Shown: one piece after another, positions 61,301 through 64,000 of the stretch
Position numbering within the stretch: the first letter of the stretch is position 1
Layout: each line of letters starts with the position of its first letter
Assembly: GCA_033964015.1 (NCBI GenBank)
Contig: CM066925.1
Span: 5,288,523-5,352,522, forward strand
Direction of reading: 5' to 3'
From: Scolanthus callimorphus
Taxonomy: Eukaryota > Cnidaria > Anthozoa > Actiniaria > Edwardsiidae
DNA length: 64,000 bases
Program-made: the position numbers and the translations under genes
The notes under the pieces: generated by a model
Told to the model about the DNA's origin: nothing
The model's input: the letters and a program-made list of their open reading frames with translations, nothing else
Database searches by the model: none

Positions 61301-63073
61301 AATCGTTATAAAGGCCACAGTTTCAGAATGGGTGCAGCCTACATGCAGCAGAAAGAGAATGTCTGATGCTCAGATAAGAGCACTCGGCAGATGGCGTTCT
61401 AATGCTTTCCATAAATACATTCGAATATCTTCAATGGCAAGTTAGCCTTGATGAGCTGAATAGCAAGATGCAGCAGCTCTTCAAGGCCGTCTTGAGTATA
61501 CGAGCTGAATAGCAAGATGCAGCAGCTCTTCAGGTCCGTAATTAGTATATGAGCTGATTCGCAAGATGCAGCAGCTCTTCAAGGTCGTAATTAGTACATG
61601 AGCTGATTAGCAAGATGCAGCAGCTCTTTTTAGGACCATCGTTAGCAACCGCGCTGCGTGGCCAGATGTAGCACCTCTTTAGAAACACTTCACCATATTA
61701 CCCACCTAGCCGATTAGCAAGAGGCAGCGGCCAGGAGTAATCAAACACGTTTCGTCCTTTCGCTTGGTGAGGGGTCGGAACAGCACAGGCAGCAGCACCC
61801 CCGAGCAGGCTAGCCAGGTTACACGTTCTACTCTGACTCATGTTTTAGTAAAAGATAATGAACTATTCCTGAGTCATTTCGGCTCATTGATCAATGTTTT
61901 CTTGCGGATGTCGTGTTTCTTGGGTGGGGCTGCATCATATTTTCCCTATGATGTATTAAATTTGGCGTTTTGATTGCCCTCACCTTTACTGGGCACTGTA
62001 AAAACGACATGTTCCTTTTTCGATTTGGTTAAAAGGATTTCGATTAAAGCGGCTTTGGGCTATCGCCCTCAGCCATTTTAACTCCAACAATCGTCTTGTC
62101 TTATTCCTGCCCAGTAAACGAGCAAGAAGCGCGACAGCCCCAGTTAGTCTATCTCTTTAATTAGAGGAAGACGAAAATATAAATGGAATATTTGCACAGC
62201 GAATGTGATTTTTATATTTTCACTTCCGCCTGTCACGATCTATTAGTTGTTAATATGTAGCCATTATACTCAAGAGATTGATTATGTAACAATTACGGTC
62301 ACGTGGCGGCCGCCAGATCTCGAGGAGAGGTTTTCCATTAACCCCCCTCTAGGGGGCGAATTATGCAATCAACCATTCGTCGAGACCTTGAAGCGAAGAC
62401 GCTCTTTTTTCCTTCGACCCGCCTCCTCCCCTAGCCTTTCACATGATTGTGATTGCGTTTTGATTGCCCTCACCTTTACTGGGCACTGTAAGAACGACAC
62501 GTTCCTTTTTCGATTTGGTTAAAAGGATTTCGATTAAAGCGGCTTTGGGTTATCGCCCTCAGCCATTTTAACTCCAGCAATCGTCTTGTCTCATTCCTGC
62601 CCAGTAAACGAGCAAGAAGCGCGACAGCCCCAGTTAGTCTATAAGTTATTGCCGGCTCTAGGTCGGTCCGTATAACTAATAAGGAAAAACTGTGACCTCG
62701 GCCCGAAAATGTTGAAAAGAAAGGTTTTCTCCTCTGCGTGTGGGAACTCCAAGCGGTCGAAGTACACGACCGCTAGACCAAGAAGAGGTTGGGAGACTTA
62801 CGGGCTGCATTAGATGGCGCAAATTGCTGCCGCGGCCTCCAGCCTCGGTCAGCATTTTCCAGCCCTCGGTCACAGTTTTTCCCTATACAAACCTCCCAGC
62901 CGGTAAATCCTATACATCATAGCATCTGGCAAGTCAGTTAGTATAGACATTGTTTGCTATCTATGTTCCTGTGTATGCTTCTCATAATCACAAAGTCTTC
63001 TTACCAGGGCCATGTTGGGAGTATTCCCTTCACGCCGACTTGCTAGAAAACCAAGCACACCAGTGACTATGAA
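37244..63073 (-). CDS. CD20/MS4A-like four-helix membrane protein, gene C (exons 2-5; exon 1 off window)
   Basis: Exons (minus strand): 63073-63005, 55319-55017, 52652-52419 and 37306-37244, all phase 0 with GT-AG junctions, giving 222 residues without exon 1. The order matches genes A and B: FIVTGVLGFLASRR helix 2, helices 3 and 4, cysteine cluster (CSCMGLSCCDNCK), Gly/Pro/Gln tail and a GPLPQNV end. Introns 2 (7.7 kb) and 4 (15.1 kb) are inflated by a Ngaro-type element and a gypsy-type element, both antisense to the gene. No coding exon is disrupted, so it could still be functional. Linking exon 5 to exon 4 across 15 kb rests on matching phase and on exon 5 having no other partner. Confidence 0.75.
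37562..37813. repeat. Inverted-repeat element (GAGCGGATTTCACATGACTG type)
   Basis: The ends GAGCGGATTTCACATGACTG and CAGTCGTGTAAAAACCGCTC are imperfect inverted copies, with several CCAAT-like ATTGGCT motifs inside. Related to 13683-13810. A partial second copy may begin at 37820. Confidence 0.5.
38978..39058. repeat. (GGTCGCA)n tandem repeat at an inverted-repeat element end
   Basis: About eleven 7-bp units, some varied to ATGTCGC. The adjoining GCGGCGGGTCTCATTTGCAG (38961-38980) is repeated in inverted form at about 39918-39937, so 38955-39950 may be one DNA element with these as its ends. Confidence 0.6.
39789..39957. repeat. 169-bp direct duplication, left copy (flank of gypsy-type element)
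   Basis: Identical by eye to 51854-52022. It starts GAAGATTTGATACTTATTGG and ends AAGACCACCA. Its right half is the end of the presumed DNA element starting near 38955. Confidence 0.8.
39960..40793 (+). repeat. 5' LTR of gypsy-type element
   Basis: 834 bp, matching 51021-51853. A TATAAA box lies at 40685-40690 and an AATAAA signal at 40748-40753, giving U3, R and U5 order. It ends TAACA, but the start reads CGGTACG where the 3' LTR has TGTTACG, so the canonical TG is lost. Confidence 0.9.
40794..40815 (+). other. Primer-binding site (putative)
   Basis: Two bases after the LTR, TGGTGGAGAACTCCGAGG begins with the TGG expected to pair with a tRNA CCA end. The tRNA was not identified. Further on, GAAG-GTAAAT at 40821-40830 could be a splice donor for the subgenomic mRNAs. 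Confidence 0.5.
41286..42989 (+). CDS. gag: Gag-like polyprotein
   Basis: Forms the capsid and packages RNA in the family. The frame is 567 codons from a GTG at 41286 and is open back to 41172. The first in-frame ATG is at 41406, which would give 527 residues. The N-terminal third is Pro/Gln-rich and acidic. A retrotransposon-gag domain spans about residues 235-400 (FIRTARFCNWDEGKQAKALP, then LSWYNSL). A CCHC zinc knuckle is at C511, C514, H519 and C524. The C-terminus is Arg/Gln-rich. It stops at TAA 42987-42989, one codon after a GGGAAAC slippery site. The start codon is uncertain; a spliced leader supplying the AUG is possible. Confidence 0.9.
   Translation: MTTGNLVTEPICSEPHRVTTNIVHQDDFPHEYDLPQPYIQMQPSSNRLPSVDDLLLTQPRTPRWSEQDLPPPPRPMESVVSMNADDDDFSDEFSPIVPGHFSNRMRRALEAHLAEGIRQSTPHSFVSMEQPEQHQPFHSRERIAEANFHDPEQQQQPQQQFYPIEPINQPEVPLVEQNLHEYDHQQFSGNDSERKFRPQEVGHALKEIRDQMSDEFRNLRFASDVKEHHISALETAFKDSLNLRGLTLSFPEFKGDETEDVTEFVASFIRTARFCNWDEGKQAKALPLFLKGNALSWYNSLDQKDDLAIDDLVKAIKDHFSAGASRWRLLQKLEKRKQKQTESATDYANDIRRQCNKLEIAKTGWLQHFVRGLRSDLKEYVVLQQPETFEAAVNFAKLKESVLEETDSSNVSAKQITQDIVSQLKPLLSAQQPSTSTAVNPSPALIAALCNSDYLASPSLANMNMPQSSIKDIVREELRQQFANQGFTNFQPQGRGNFQRTQRNVNGSPRCFNCGRFGHMRYSCQNPPLQQNVQRDPRIPPQMYPVRSRQRVQQQRQFQRGPQQGNL
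42977..42983 (+). promoter_or_regulatory. -1 ribosomal frameshift site (G GGA AAC)
   Basis: In the gag frame the heptamer reads G-GGA-AAC, a standard X-XXY-YYZ slippery sequence, one codon before the gag stop. The pol frame is exactly -1 relative to gag and is open from 42926. G+C-rich sequence downstream (GGGCCCCTGTCGCGTCTGG) could form the stimulating structure. Confidence 0.75.
42983..47638 (+). CDS. pol: Pol polyprotein: protease, reverse transcriptase, RNase H, integrase, chromodomain-like
   Basis: Made as a Gag-Pol fusion by -1 frameshifting. Residues are numbered from 43013. An acidic spacer of about 190 residues precedes an aspartic protease with DSGA at 212. The reverse transcriptase has YIDD at 662-665, and RNase H has acidic residues at 806 and 873. 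The integrase has an HHCC zinc finger starting at H1021 and a DD35E triad at D1091, D1151 and E1187. A GPY/F motif is at about 1327, and a chromodomain-like segment (YLVLWSDGSKTWEPRENI) at about 1490-1525. Every catalytic motif inspected is intact. Domain order (integrase last) defines the Ty3/gypsy group. A chromodomain-like end together with an envelope gene is unusual. Confidence 0.92.
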   Translation, partial: LVRAPVASGKLKTRKAGASNNDETSEKSFTNLSVRERSKDGSINRNAQMETKTFVELENCTQPCKEVSDEILTPSEEEELCVNKVETEMPCPIEKEWHESQTLDGNFTHGVLKCENNKFCEDSSREKLEQKSVGQQFSKDKTSIEEINKQPRDAVMNIQENKKQLEDAVIMAEVCVEVQSQVSRSSSECEDESVSAIHFSNNGNSLTVKGQIGDMDIEFLLDSGAALTCITKALADKLNLCFCSSQLPNVKTVSGEQLEVMGKTVIDYVIDGDHYPFETYIIKNLSFDAIFGRDFLTNFKAQIDFETSSVTFTPYEVDLPFAPVENLNAEFYDEHDEFSVHAKTTIVLPPESEVLIEANIEGNFEDNTTGLITSRLDLPERYSIVGAAELVKISSENTVPVRLMNPTIKPVKIYRHTNLGSLSVVDNNIETYELGSVTGEQPEYASELKRNNLSDSKPNPHNKDDAFELPDLSECTFSESDKSKLKDLLYKYRDCFASKISQLGRCSVVKHVIDTGQHRPVKQRPYRTTPEKKQEIDRQINEMLENNIIEPSTSPWASPVVLVKKADNSMRFCVDFRKINKLSISDSFPLPRVSDILDSLCGSQVFTSLDMKSGYWQIEVDESSREKTAFVTHNSLWQFQVLPFGLKNSPLTFQRLMGHVLRGLEYRYALIYIDDIIIFSKSPAEHLLHLEEVFRRMRDANLTLNPKKCEFAKTQLKYLGHIVTTEGIEPCPNKVKAVSEFPVPKTLTQLRSFLGLANYYRRFVKDFAVMARPLNDLTRKGVKFEWTAFDKLKRALVSAPILAFPDFSRQFHIMADASSTAMGMVLAQFDDEGREHVIAYNGRSFTPTELKFSTTERECLALIEAIKHFSHYVHDRKFTAHTDHNALKWLMNIKNPHGRLARWALLVQQYDFDIVYRPGKSSANVDGLSRRTYNKCELFSIEKETFTFSEIYDKQRKDRELSDVILFLQNGRLPADDKLARRILLMEDNFFLGERELLYSLDPKNKHPNGEPISQLVVPKEMRYELLSNVHDHLTGGHFSSKKTYQSLKRKYWWMGMFKDVEHWCRSCQDCQMRKSPKTNMTAPLSPILMLEGNFHMVGMDILGALPTSENGNKYILCIMDYLSRYPEVYALPDMEAKTIAEVFVYDFIATHSAPRIVLTDQGKNFRSAFLKAVYDIFKIRRIQTSSYHPQTDGMVERFNSTLLQSLSQYVDTSQKTWDRFIGPVLFAYRTSIHETTGLSPFEMVYGRRPILPIDTKLLPPENLASNVREHFRRVVENVEFGQKVARDNILRAKQAMKLQYDKHAKKRSFTVGDLVWIYTPKVAKGKSRKLAHLWHGPYRIVEVLSEVHFFVRDMENRRLKFSVHANRMKPVWDPDARPIEPPEEDEPYEPYLEASDLPEDSFDHSGNTLKESSDFSNKSVQTNTETATETRPVTAEQLSDSVIETPIEANQSESESQSVVNSSQGQPPQENTNREEHSQDIVIDNVEVFAATKLLKQRKNKKGKTEYLVLWSDGSKTWEPRENILSEVLLNNFMHANQKFRTKSRVSKRK
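47766..47767 (+). promoter_or_regulatory. Splice acceptor (putative) for envelope mRNA
   Basis: TTTTTATAATTGTAG places an AG 17 bases before the envelope ATG, in an otherwise A/T-rich gap after pol. The donor is not established. Confidence 0.4.
47785..49824 (+). CDS. env: Envelope-like membrane glycoprotein
   Basis: A 679-codon open frame with the layout of a class I fusion glycoprotein. It has a hydrophobic signal peptide at about 1-26, an N-terminal subunit with several cysteines, and a furin-like RxxR site at 176-179. A hydrophobic Gly/Ala-containing segment follows, like a fusion peptide (about 181-195). Next come a heptad-rich stretch at about 210-265, further cysteines, and one membrane helix at about 627-651 with a short cytoplasmic tail. 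The arrangement recalls baculovirus-F/errantivirus-type envelopes; the family is inference from layout. It is unbroken and overlaps the next gene by eight bases. An intact envelope suggests the element may be, or recently was, able to form enveloped particles. Confidence 0.8.
   Translation: MLHAGKPSHFIILLVFFVGNINFCFAQHFGSAEERFVFYPSPLLISHSARPLTFFEDTKLLHITTKLTSVPIGKIHFMSNHSCSTFATLFFEKLLYSIREIQRSTKRLTSLPGFSTLIECDTYLAKYFQYETGTASKMICGRAYRDSVADCKTWALQVCKQISTDELHWLKGTRRRTARSSWFCTAGVLGLFKALYEVSGHKCEANHVAHLKETLRSITTAMEISQHLIRVINGKVVYLFKIEDAMNSKLADLNRNMRIIDKTFLNWQKELTRFANKVDCNNHLLMEFLSKFSMELSRAFSSILRFFEIQDTMDQVTKLSKEQLVGLRSLPKFLTSQLISRLKDDPILGLTVKALERELPVLADPLVDVEHDTDNAYLNILLTIPEIKTKNSFCVLEYLTPIKFNISGSCFMGPVKQEDLALITCPLSKHVLHRSALDKCFTNKNAFLCPRDVLKTISAVEWLGFPWNPRVRLTYPRLHVPVPCTNLQPLIHLGEREYLSTTSGELTTTSGIIHVTPLMVLHFPCNISFEGMKTGLSKCPKEMHISLPIFSANTIKFFPWKSDNELMLNLHYKSLQEITPVKINKTLIHHLNQLYSFYDHQLTATIDVVRDDINEIRDQIFTYTDQIILYVVTAFCLLELVLIAVIFHILRSNSKSPTVVQQSHPHSRCTHCKLIKKDG
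49817..50383 (+). CDS. BTB/POZ-like accessory protein
   Basis: A 188-codon frame whose ATG overlaps the end of env (ATGGATAA). Residues 5-105 follow the BTB pattern: DDVTVALQLRRVPYARLL at the start, the SSVSGYFNSYLL segment, a VVDCFLELLE helix, then VYGLVELCGILKIHSSFLLEHL. BTB proteins often dimerise and bind cullin-3 as substrate adaptors for ubiquitin ligases. The C-terminal 80 residues are helical and unrecognised. No viral or host origin can be stated. Its place beside a RING gene supports a shared ubiquitin-related role, which is inference. The family call is from pattern alone. Confidence 0.6.
   Translation: MDNWDDVTVALQLRRVPYARLLDTHICTRLSSVSGYFNSYLLFYQDHFHYHGFWPPLILDFTNWQVVDCFLELLEDSNNTQISFEIHDVYGLVELCGILKIHSSFLLEHLVPAATLYMISTTPTSIDLDISAVIKNRYLDVMMALKRHRYFEVVHALCFAELSFADVMESATVPILAAKVLEKHMLHH
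50487..50488 (+). promoter_or_regulatory. Splice acceptor (putative) for RING mRNA
   Basis: TTCTCCTATTTTAG is a pyrimidine tract with an AG two bases before the ATG at 50491, suggesting that the RING gene has its own spliced mRNA. Confidence 0.4.
50491..50931 (+). CDS. RING-finger protein (putative E3 ubiquitin ligase)
   Basis: A 146-codon frame. The N-terminal RING has eight candidate zinc ligands, C4, C7, C22, C23, H28, C31, C45 and C48, and the usual I-x-x-W-L after C31. A lysine sits where many RINGs have their first histidine, with C22-C23 instead, so it is a variant type. A helix follows (about 50-72), then an Arg/Gly repeat at 88-100 and a run of prolines at about 108-117. The codon usage is much more G+C-rich than gag, pol and env, hinting at separate acquisition. 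RING proteins recruit ubiquitin-charged E2 enzymes. The substrate is unknown; a partner role with the BTB protein is speculation. Confidence 0.75.
   Translation: MEDCPICLEPVSAPGYGCILSCCRKIFHYACIARWLREEQSRYRCAHCRGTPELFEILRRLRDLDREMEVQATRTRRDLNHLPRSWRGRGRGRGRGRPQRGQFPIPPPPPPPPPPRMTAADWAWVRANVPDHLRRPLPPGTRCGPG
51008..51020 (+). other. Polypurine tract
   Basis: GAGGTGGGGGGTA directly precedes the TGTTAC start of the 3' LTR, as expected for the plus-strand primer. Confidence 0.75.
51021..51853 (+). repeat. 3' LTR of gypsy-type element
   Basis: 833 bp with TGTTA...TAACA ends. TATAAA is at 51745-51750 and AATAAA at 51808-51813. Differences from the 5' LTR are one base substitution, one single-base indel and the altered 5' LTR start. 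Confidence 0.92.
51854..52022. repeat. 169-bp direct duplication, right copy
   Basis: It begins immediately after the canonical TAACA end of the 3' LTR and matches 39789-39957 throughout. Confidence 0.8.
52419..52652 (-). CDS. Gene C exon 4, Gly/Pro/Gln-rich tail
   Basis: Seventy-eight codons, phase 0, TTGCAG acceptor and CAG-GTAAG donor. QQPQVAYLDTAAGGPNAG opens the exon and VGYMTYGGQ closes it. Confidence 0.78.
52653..55016 (-). other. Intron 3 of gene C
   Basis: Homologous at both ends to intron 3 of gene A and interrupted by the decayed minisatellite-bearing element at 52941-54123. Positions 54124-54800 hold nothing recognised. Confidence 0.55.
52941..54123. mobile_element. Non-autonomous minisatellite-bearing element, copy 4 (decayed)
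   Basis: It opens TATATAGATTTAGGCACCG with AGGAGCTCCC and closes near CTGCTCCGCTGAAATATATGG, matching the ends of copy 2. Five or six diverged units remain, each with GATGACGTCA- and CACGTGAC-like boxes (for example 53120-53150, 53230-53260, 53385-53405). Spacing is no longer regular. Confidence 0.55.
55017..55319 (-). CDS. Gene C exon 3, helices 3 and 4
   Basis: This exon has 101 codons, phase 0. The first codon is Phe (FGTHLGFS) where A and B have Val. The outer loop is short (CTDRYGYRDDNSYPRE). Helix 4 and the cysteine cluster are intact, ending KLIPQ at a GTAAAG donor. Confidence 0.82.
55320..56069 (-). other. Intron 2 of gene C, part before the Ngaro-type element
   Basis: No coding content. 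It contains the fold-back at 55634-55721 and the junction with the retroelement at 56069/56070. Confidence 0.55.
55634..55721. repeat. Fold-back element (GTCGCC...GGCGAC)
   Basis: The arms TCGGCGAATAGTCACC and GGTGACTATTCGCCGA are perfect complements around ACTTCGTCT, with outer GTCGCC and GGCGAC. A partial relative is at 12060-12110. Confidence 0.65.
56070..56300 (+). repeat. Ngaro split repeat A1
   Basis: About 231 bp matching A2 at 62183-62417 with few differences, starting ATGGAATATTTGCACAGCGA. It contains GTCACGTGGCGGCCGCC. Confidence 0.88.
56536..57108 (+). CDS. SGNH/GDSL-type hydrolase encoded by Ngaro element
   Basis: A 191-codon frame from the first in-frame ATG (the open frame begins further upstream). 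SGNH blocks are visible: LILGHSFV (nucleophile Ser, GHS in place of GDS), GVGGRTV (block II Gly), IDIGTNDLAH (block III Asn) and WDGAHLNRLG (catalytic Asp and His). The family covers esterases and lipases. Some Ngaro elements are known to encode such a domain, with an unknown role in the element's cycle. This is the only undamaged gene of the element. Confidence 0.75.
   Translation: MASTTPKVLILGHSFVNRLKRDFDSRTSPDFNLKRTACITLSGVGGRTVASLRAHDLHIVRDLSPDVLIIDIGTNDLAHSAPEVVGSADDDLVTLLLERFPVQLIVVCHVIPRGLVYRGAVNLAARAAVLRQYLEAVLGQYPRVICWAHRHFNHPAKALYTWDGAHLNRLGQYFFFRSYRGAILRATHML
57480..57735. repeat. Imperfect tandem repeats after the hydrolase gene
   Basis: Units of roughly 50-60 bp containing AGGCGGTCAAGGGCCTG or AGTCCATCAGGCAGTTTC occur four to five times. 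They appear non-coding. Confidence 0.5.
57906..58984 (+). pseudogene. Ngaro gag-like ORF, frameshifted
   Basis: Starts at an ATG in CACCATGCC context (57906) with a basic Ala/Pro-rich N-terminus (MPPKRSARIAHKQ). The first frame ends at 58142. Later segments lie in different frames: 58139-58360, then NEFVDFGSLLAPPIHTDRYQ around 58365-58700, then 58700-58984 with a Cys/His cluster (CFKFHKGQECSGC...CFRCSGAHRALHC). Frame changes fall near an A-rich run at 58347-58362 and near 58700. The middle domain resembles the Gag-like protein that precedes the reverse transcriptase in DIRS/Ngaro elements. Confidence 0.6.
58896..60540 (+). pseudogene. Ngaro reverse transcriptase and RNase H, frameshifted
   Basis: The N-terminal part (LSGYHPETKHRLIEGF) is separated from the rest by a frameshift at a C run near 59060-59070. 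The main RT frame to 59772 carries SPLGVVPKKTPGELRMIHHL, the MAKTDVKNAFRIIP block and LLDDFLI in the active-site position. A frame change near 59740 and a TGA follow. Next come the SLVGLLNFACSVVRPGRAFL segment and an RNase H YTDASGALGFGAVFG motif. A TAG at 60232-60234 separates that from CILFYTDNEALVHVINKQS and HIPGIRNELADALSR. The domain order and motifs are those of DIRS/Ngaro polyproteins. Confidence 0.75.
60525..61445 (+). pseudogene. Ngaro tyrosine recombinase, frameshifted
   Basis: The N-terminal core-binding part (60525-60836, SSVPTYQRVWRLFSEF and YVSALGYIHRL) is followed by the catalytic part from 60885 with AFLRVGEMT (catalytic Arg). GHSFRMGAA then gives the H-x-x-R box (about 61313-61340), and after another frameshift WRSNAFHKYIR carries the nucleophile Tyr. 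Stops and frame changes occur at about 60836, 61266 and 61364. The enzyme would integrate the circular cDNA without a target duplication. Confidence 0.75.
61453..61645. repeat. 49-bp tandem repeats with internal hairpin
   Basis: Four units start GAGCTGA at 61453, 61502, 61551 and 61600. Each pairs GAGCTG with CAGCTC across GCAAGATGCAG and could fold as a hairpin in RNA. The array follows directly after the recombinase stop. Confidence 0.8.
61965..62152 (+). repeat. Ngaro split repeat B1
   Basis: 188 bp matching B2 at 62455-62642, from GCGTTTTGATTGCCC to CAGTTAGTCTAT. Confidence 0.88.
62183..62417 (+). repeat. Ngaro split repeat A2
   Basis: Matches A1 with a 3-base insertion near 62250 and a few substitutions. 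Confidence 0.88.
62455..62642 (+). repeat. Ngaro split repeat B2
   Basis: Matches B1 almost exactly and forms the 3' end of the element. Confidence 0.88.
62643..63004 (-). other. Intron 2 of gene C, part after the Ngaro-type element
   Basis: About 360 bp up to the exon 2 donor. No coding content; short repeats around AAAACTGTGACC occur at 62685-62700 and, inverted, at 62869-62880. Confidence 0.5.
63005..63073 (-). CDS. Gene C exon 2, helix 2
   Basis: Twenty-three codons, phase 0, TTTTCAG acceptor and CTG-GTAAG donor, encoding FIVTGVLGFLASRREG and ending NMAL. Confidence 0.8.
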
Positions 63074-63174
63074 CTGAAAACAAAACAATACAGGGTTTAC
63101 AAAGTCACAACAAACATACATGTTTACGTTGCTGAGCAGACAAAATGGCAGCTGATGGGCTTTTTTCTAAACTT

Positions 63175-63400
63175 TTATTTAGTTTCATTCGTTTCATTTG
63201 TTTCATTCATTTGTTTCATTCGTTTATTCTTTTTATTCCTTTTATTCATTTCATTCCTTTTTTTCCTTTCGTTCATTTTATTCGTTTTATGCGTTTATTC
63301 CGTTTATTCCATTTGTTCCTTTTATTCGTTTTATTCTGTTTGTTCCTTTTGCTCGTTTTGGTCCTTTTGTTTCTTTTGTTCATTCATTTTTTATAATTTA
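63175..63400. repeat. T-rich simple repeat (TTCATTYGTT, TTTTATTC)n
   Basis: Imperfect 5-10 bp units of TTCATTCGTT and TTTTATTCC type. All three plus-strand frames give Phe/Leu/Ile-rich peptides, a composition artefact and not membrane proteins. Confidence 0.75.
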
Positions 63401-63540
63401 TTTTATGTATGTATTTATTTATTTTATTTGTTATATATATTAATTTAGCTTTACCATTTGGATAAGTACATATGACTGCACCGAGAGTGCATGATCAGTT
63501 TTAGGTTTGTTTTCTTCTTAAGCTTGCACGCTTGCTGCAT

Positions 63541-63713
63541 GGCCACTCTTCTCTGACAAGAAGATATAGCTCAAATCGCAATCCAATTCCATCCTATTGG
63601 TAACAGATCAAAACAACCTAGAATAATTATAGGCCTAGAATGTTGTTTTGATCTGTTATCAAGAGGATGGAATTGGATTGCGATTTGAGCTTTTTTCTTG
63701 TCAGAGAAGTGGC
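63541..63713. repeat. Near-perfect fold-back element
   Basis: Outer CCACT(C)TTCTCTGACAAGAA pairs with its complement at 63695-63712. The inner arm AGCTCAAATCGCAATCCAAT continues to AACAGATCAAAACAAC and pairs with 63641-63690. The centre is short and A/T-rich. Confidence 0.7.
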
Positions 63714-64000
63714 TTGCATTTGTCCAACACTTGAAAGGTTTTATTTTCTATCAATCTGGAGGAATATGTTTCATTACTGCAGGCAAATGTACATGTGTTT
63801 TCACGGTTACAATTTTACTTATTTACATTTTATTTATGGTGTGGGATTAGGTTAAATGGGTCTTTGGCAAAATGGTTGCATTTCGTCTGGTATATACCTA
63901 CATGTATTATATATCATTTTAAAGCTTTTGAAGAGTAAAAGATAAAAATAATACTTTTAATAACTATTAATGAATTATTTTAAAAAATCCATAATTTTTT

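Larger units (their letters stand above)
56070..62642 (+). mobile_element. Ngaro-type (DIRS order) tyrosine-recombinase retrotransposon, decayed
   Basis: Split direct repeats A1 (56070-56300), B1 (61965-62152), A2 (62183-62417) and B2 (62455-62642) give the A1-coding-B1-A2-B2 layout of Ngaro elements. Coding order is SGNH hydrolase, gag-like, reverse transcriptase, RNase H, tyrosine recombinase. Several frameshifts and stops break all but the hydrolase. It lies in intron 2 of gene C, antisense. No target duplication is expected with tyrosine-recombinase integration. Confidence 0.85.
63074..64000 (-). other. Intron 1 of gene C (partial)
   Basis: Contains a T-rich simple repeat (63175-63400) and a fold-back element (63541-63713). 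Exon 1 was not found before the window ends. Confidence 0.55.

Noticed and set aside
63145..63448. Three overlapping Phe/Leu-rich frames that look like membrane proteins
   Set aside because: They arise from a T-rich simple repeat that is open in all three frames.

Overview
The window is animal nuclear DNA: A+T-rich, intron-rich and crowded with inverted-repeat elements, a tyrosine-recombinase retroelement and a long terminal repeat (LTR) retroelement. The repeat style (fold-back elements, Ngaro-type and gypsy-type retroelements) suggests a marine invertebrate, perhaps an anthozoan cnidarian. That taxonomic guess is inference only.

Host genes. Four tandem genes, all on the minus strand, encode CD20/MS4A-like four-helix membrane proteins. 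In transcription order they are gene C (exons 2-5 at 63073 to 37244; exon 1 lies beyond 64000), gene A (complete, 26939 to 17119), gene B (complete, 15342 to 7500) and gene D (only exon 1, 2707 to 2549). The shared architecture is five coding exons with every intron in phase 0: exon 1 has helix 1 and the start of helix 2, exon 2 has helix 2, exon 3 has helices 3 and 4, exon 4 has a Gly/Pro/Gln-rich tail and exon 5 has a short C-terminus. Introns, 3' untranslated regions and 5' flanks are recognisably homologous between copies, so the cluster grew by segmental duplication. Gene B has a premature stop in its last exon.

Retroelements. Intron 4 of gene C holds an 11.9-kb, apparently recent gypsy-type element (39960-51853). 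It has near-identical LTRs, intact gag and pol joined by a -1 frameshift signal, an intact envelope-like gene, and two further intact genes before the 3' LTR. One is BTB/POZ-like and the other is a RING-finger protein. This envelope plus BTB plus RING cassette is the most unusual system in the window. The element is flanked by a 169-bp direct duplication rather than the usual 4-6 bp. Intron 2 of gene C holds a decayed Ngaro-type element (56070-62642) with split direct repeats A1...B1A2B2 and an SGNH-hydrolase gene at its 5' end. Both are antisense to gene C.

Other repeats. A non-autonomous element family present at least four times carries internal 128-bp minisatellite arrays; each unit has paired CRE-like TGACGTCA sites and a CACGTG or related site (12168-13552, 27754-29262, 34257-34740, 52941-54123). 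Many short inverted-repeat elements fill introns and intergenic DNA, and two LINE 3' remnants are visible. No tRNA, rRNA or CRISPR was found.
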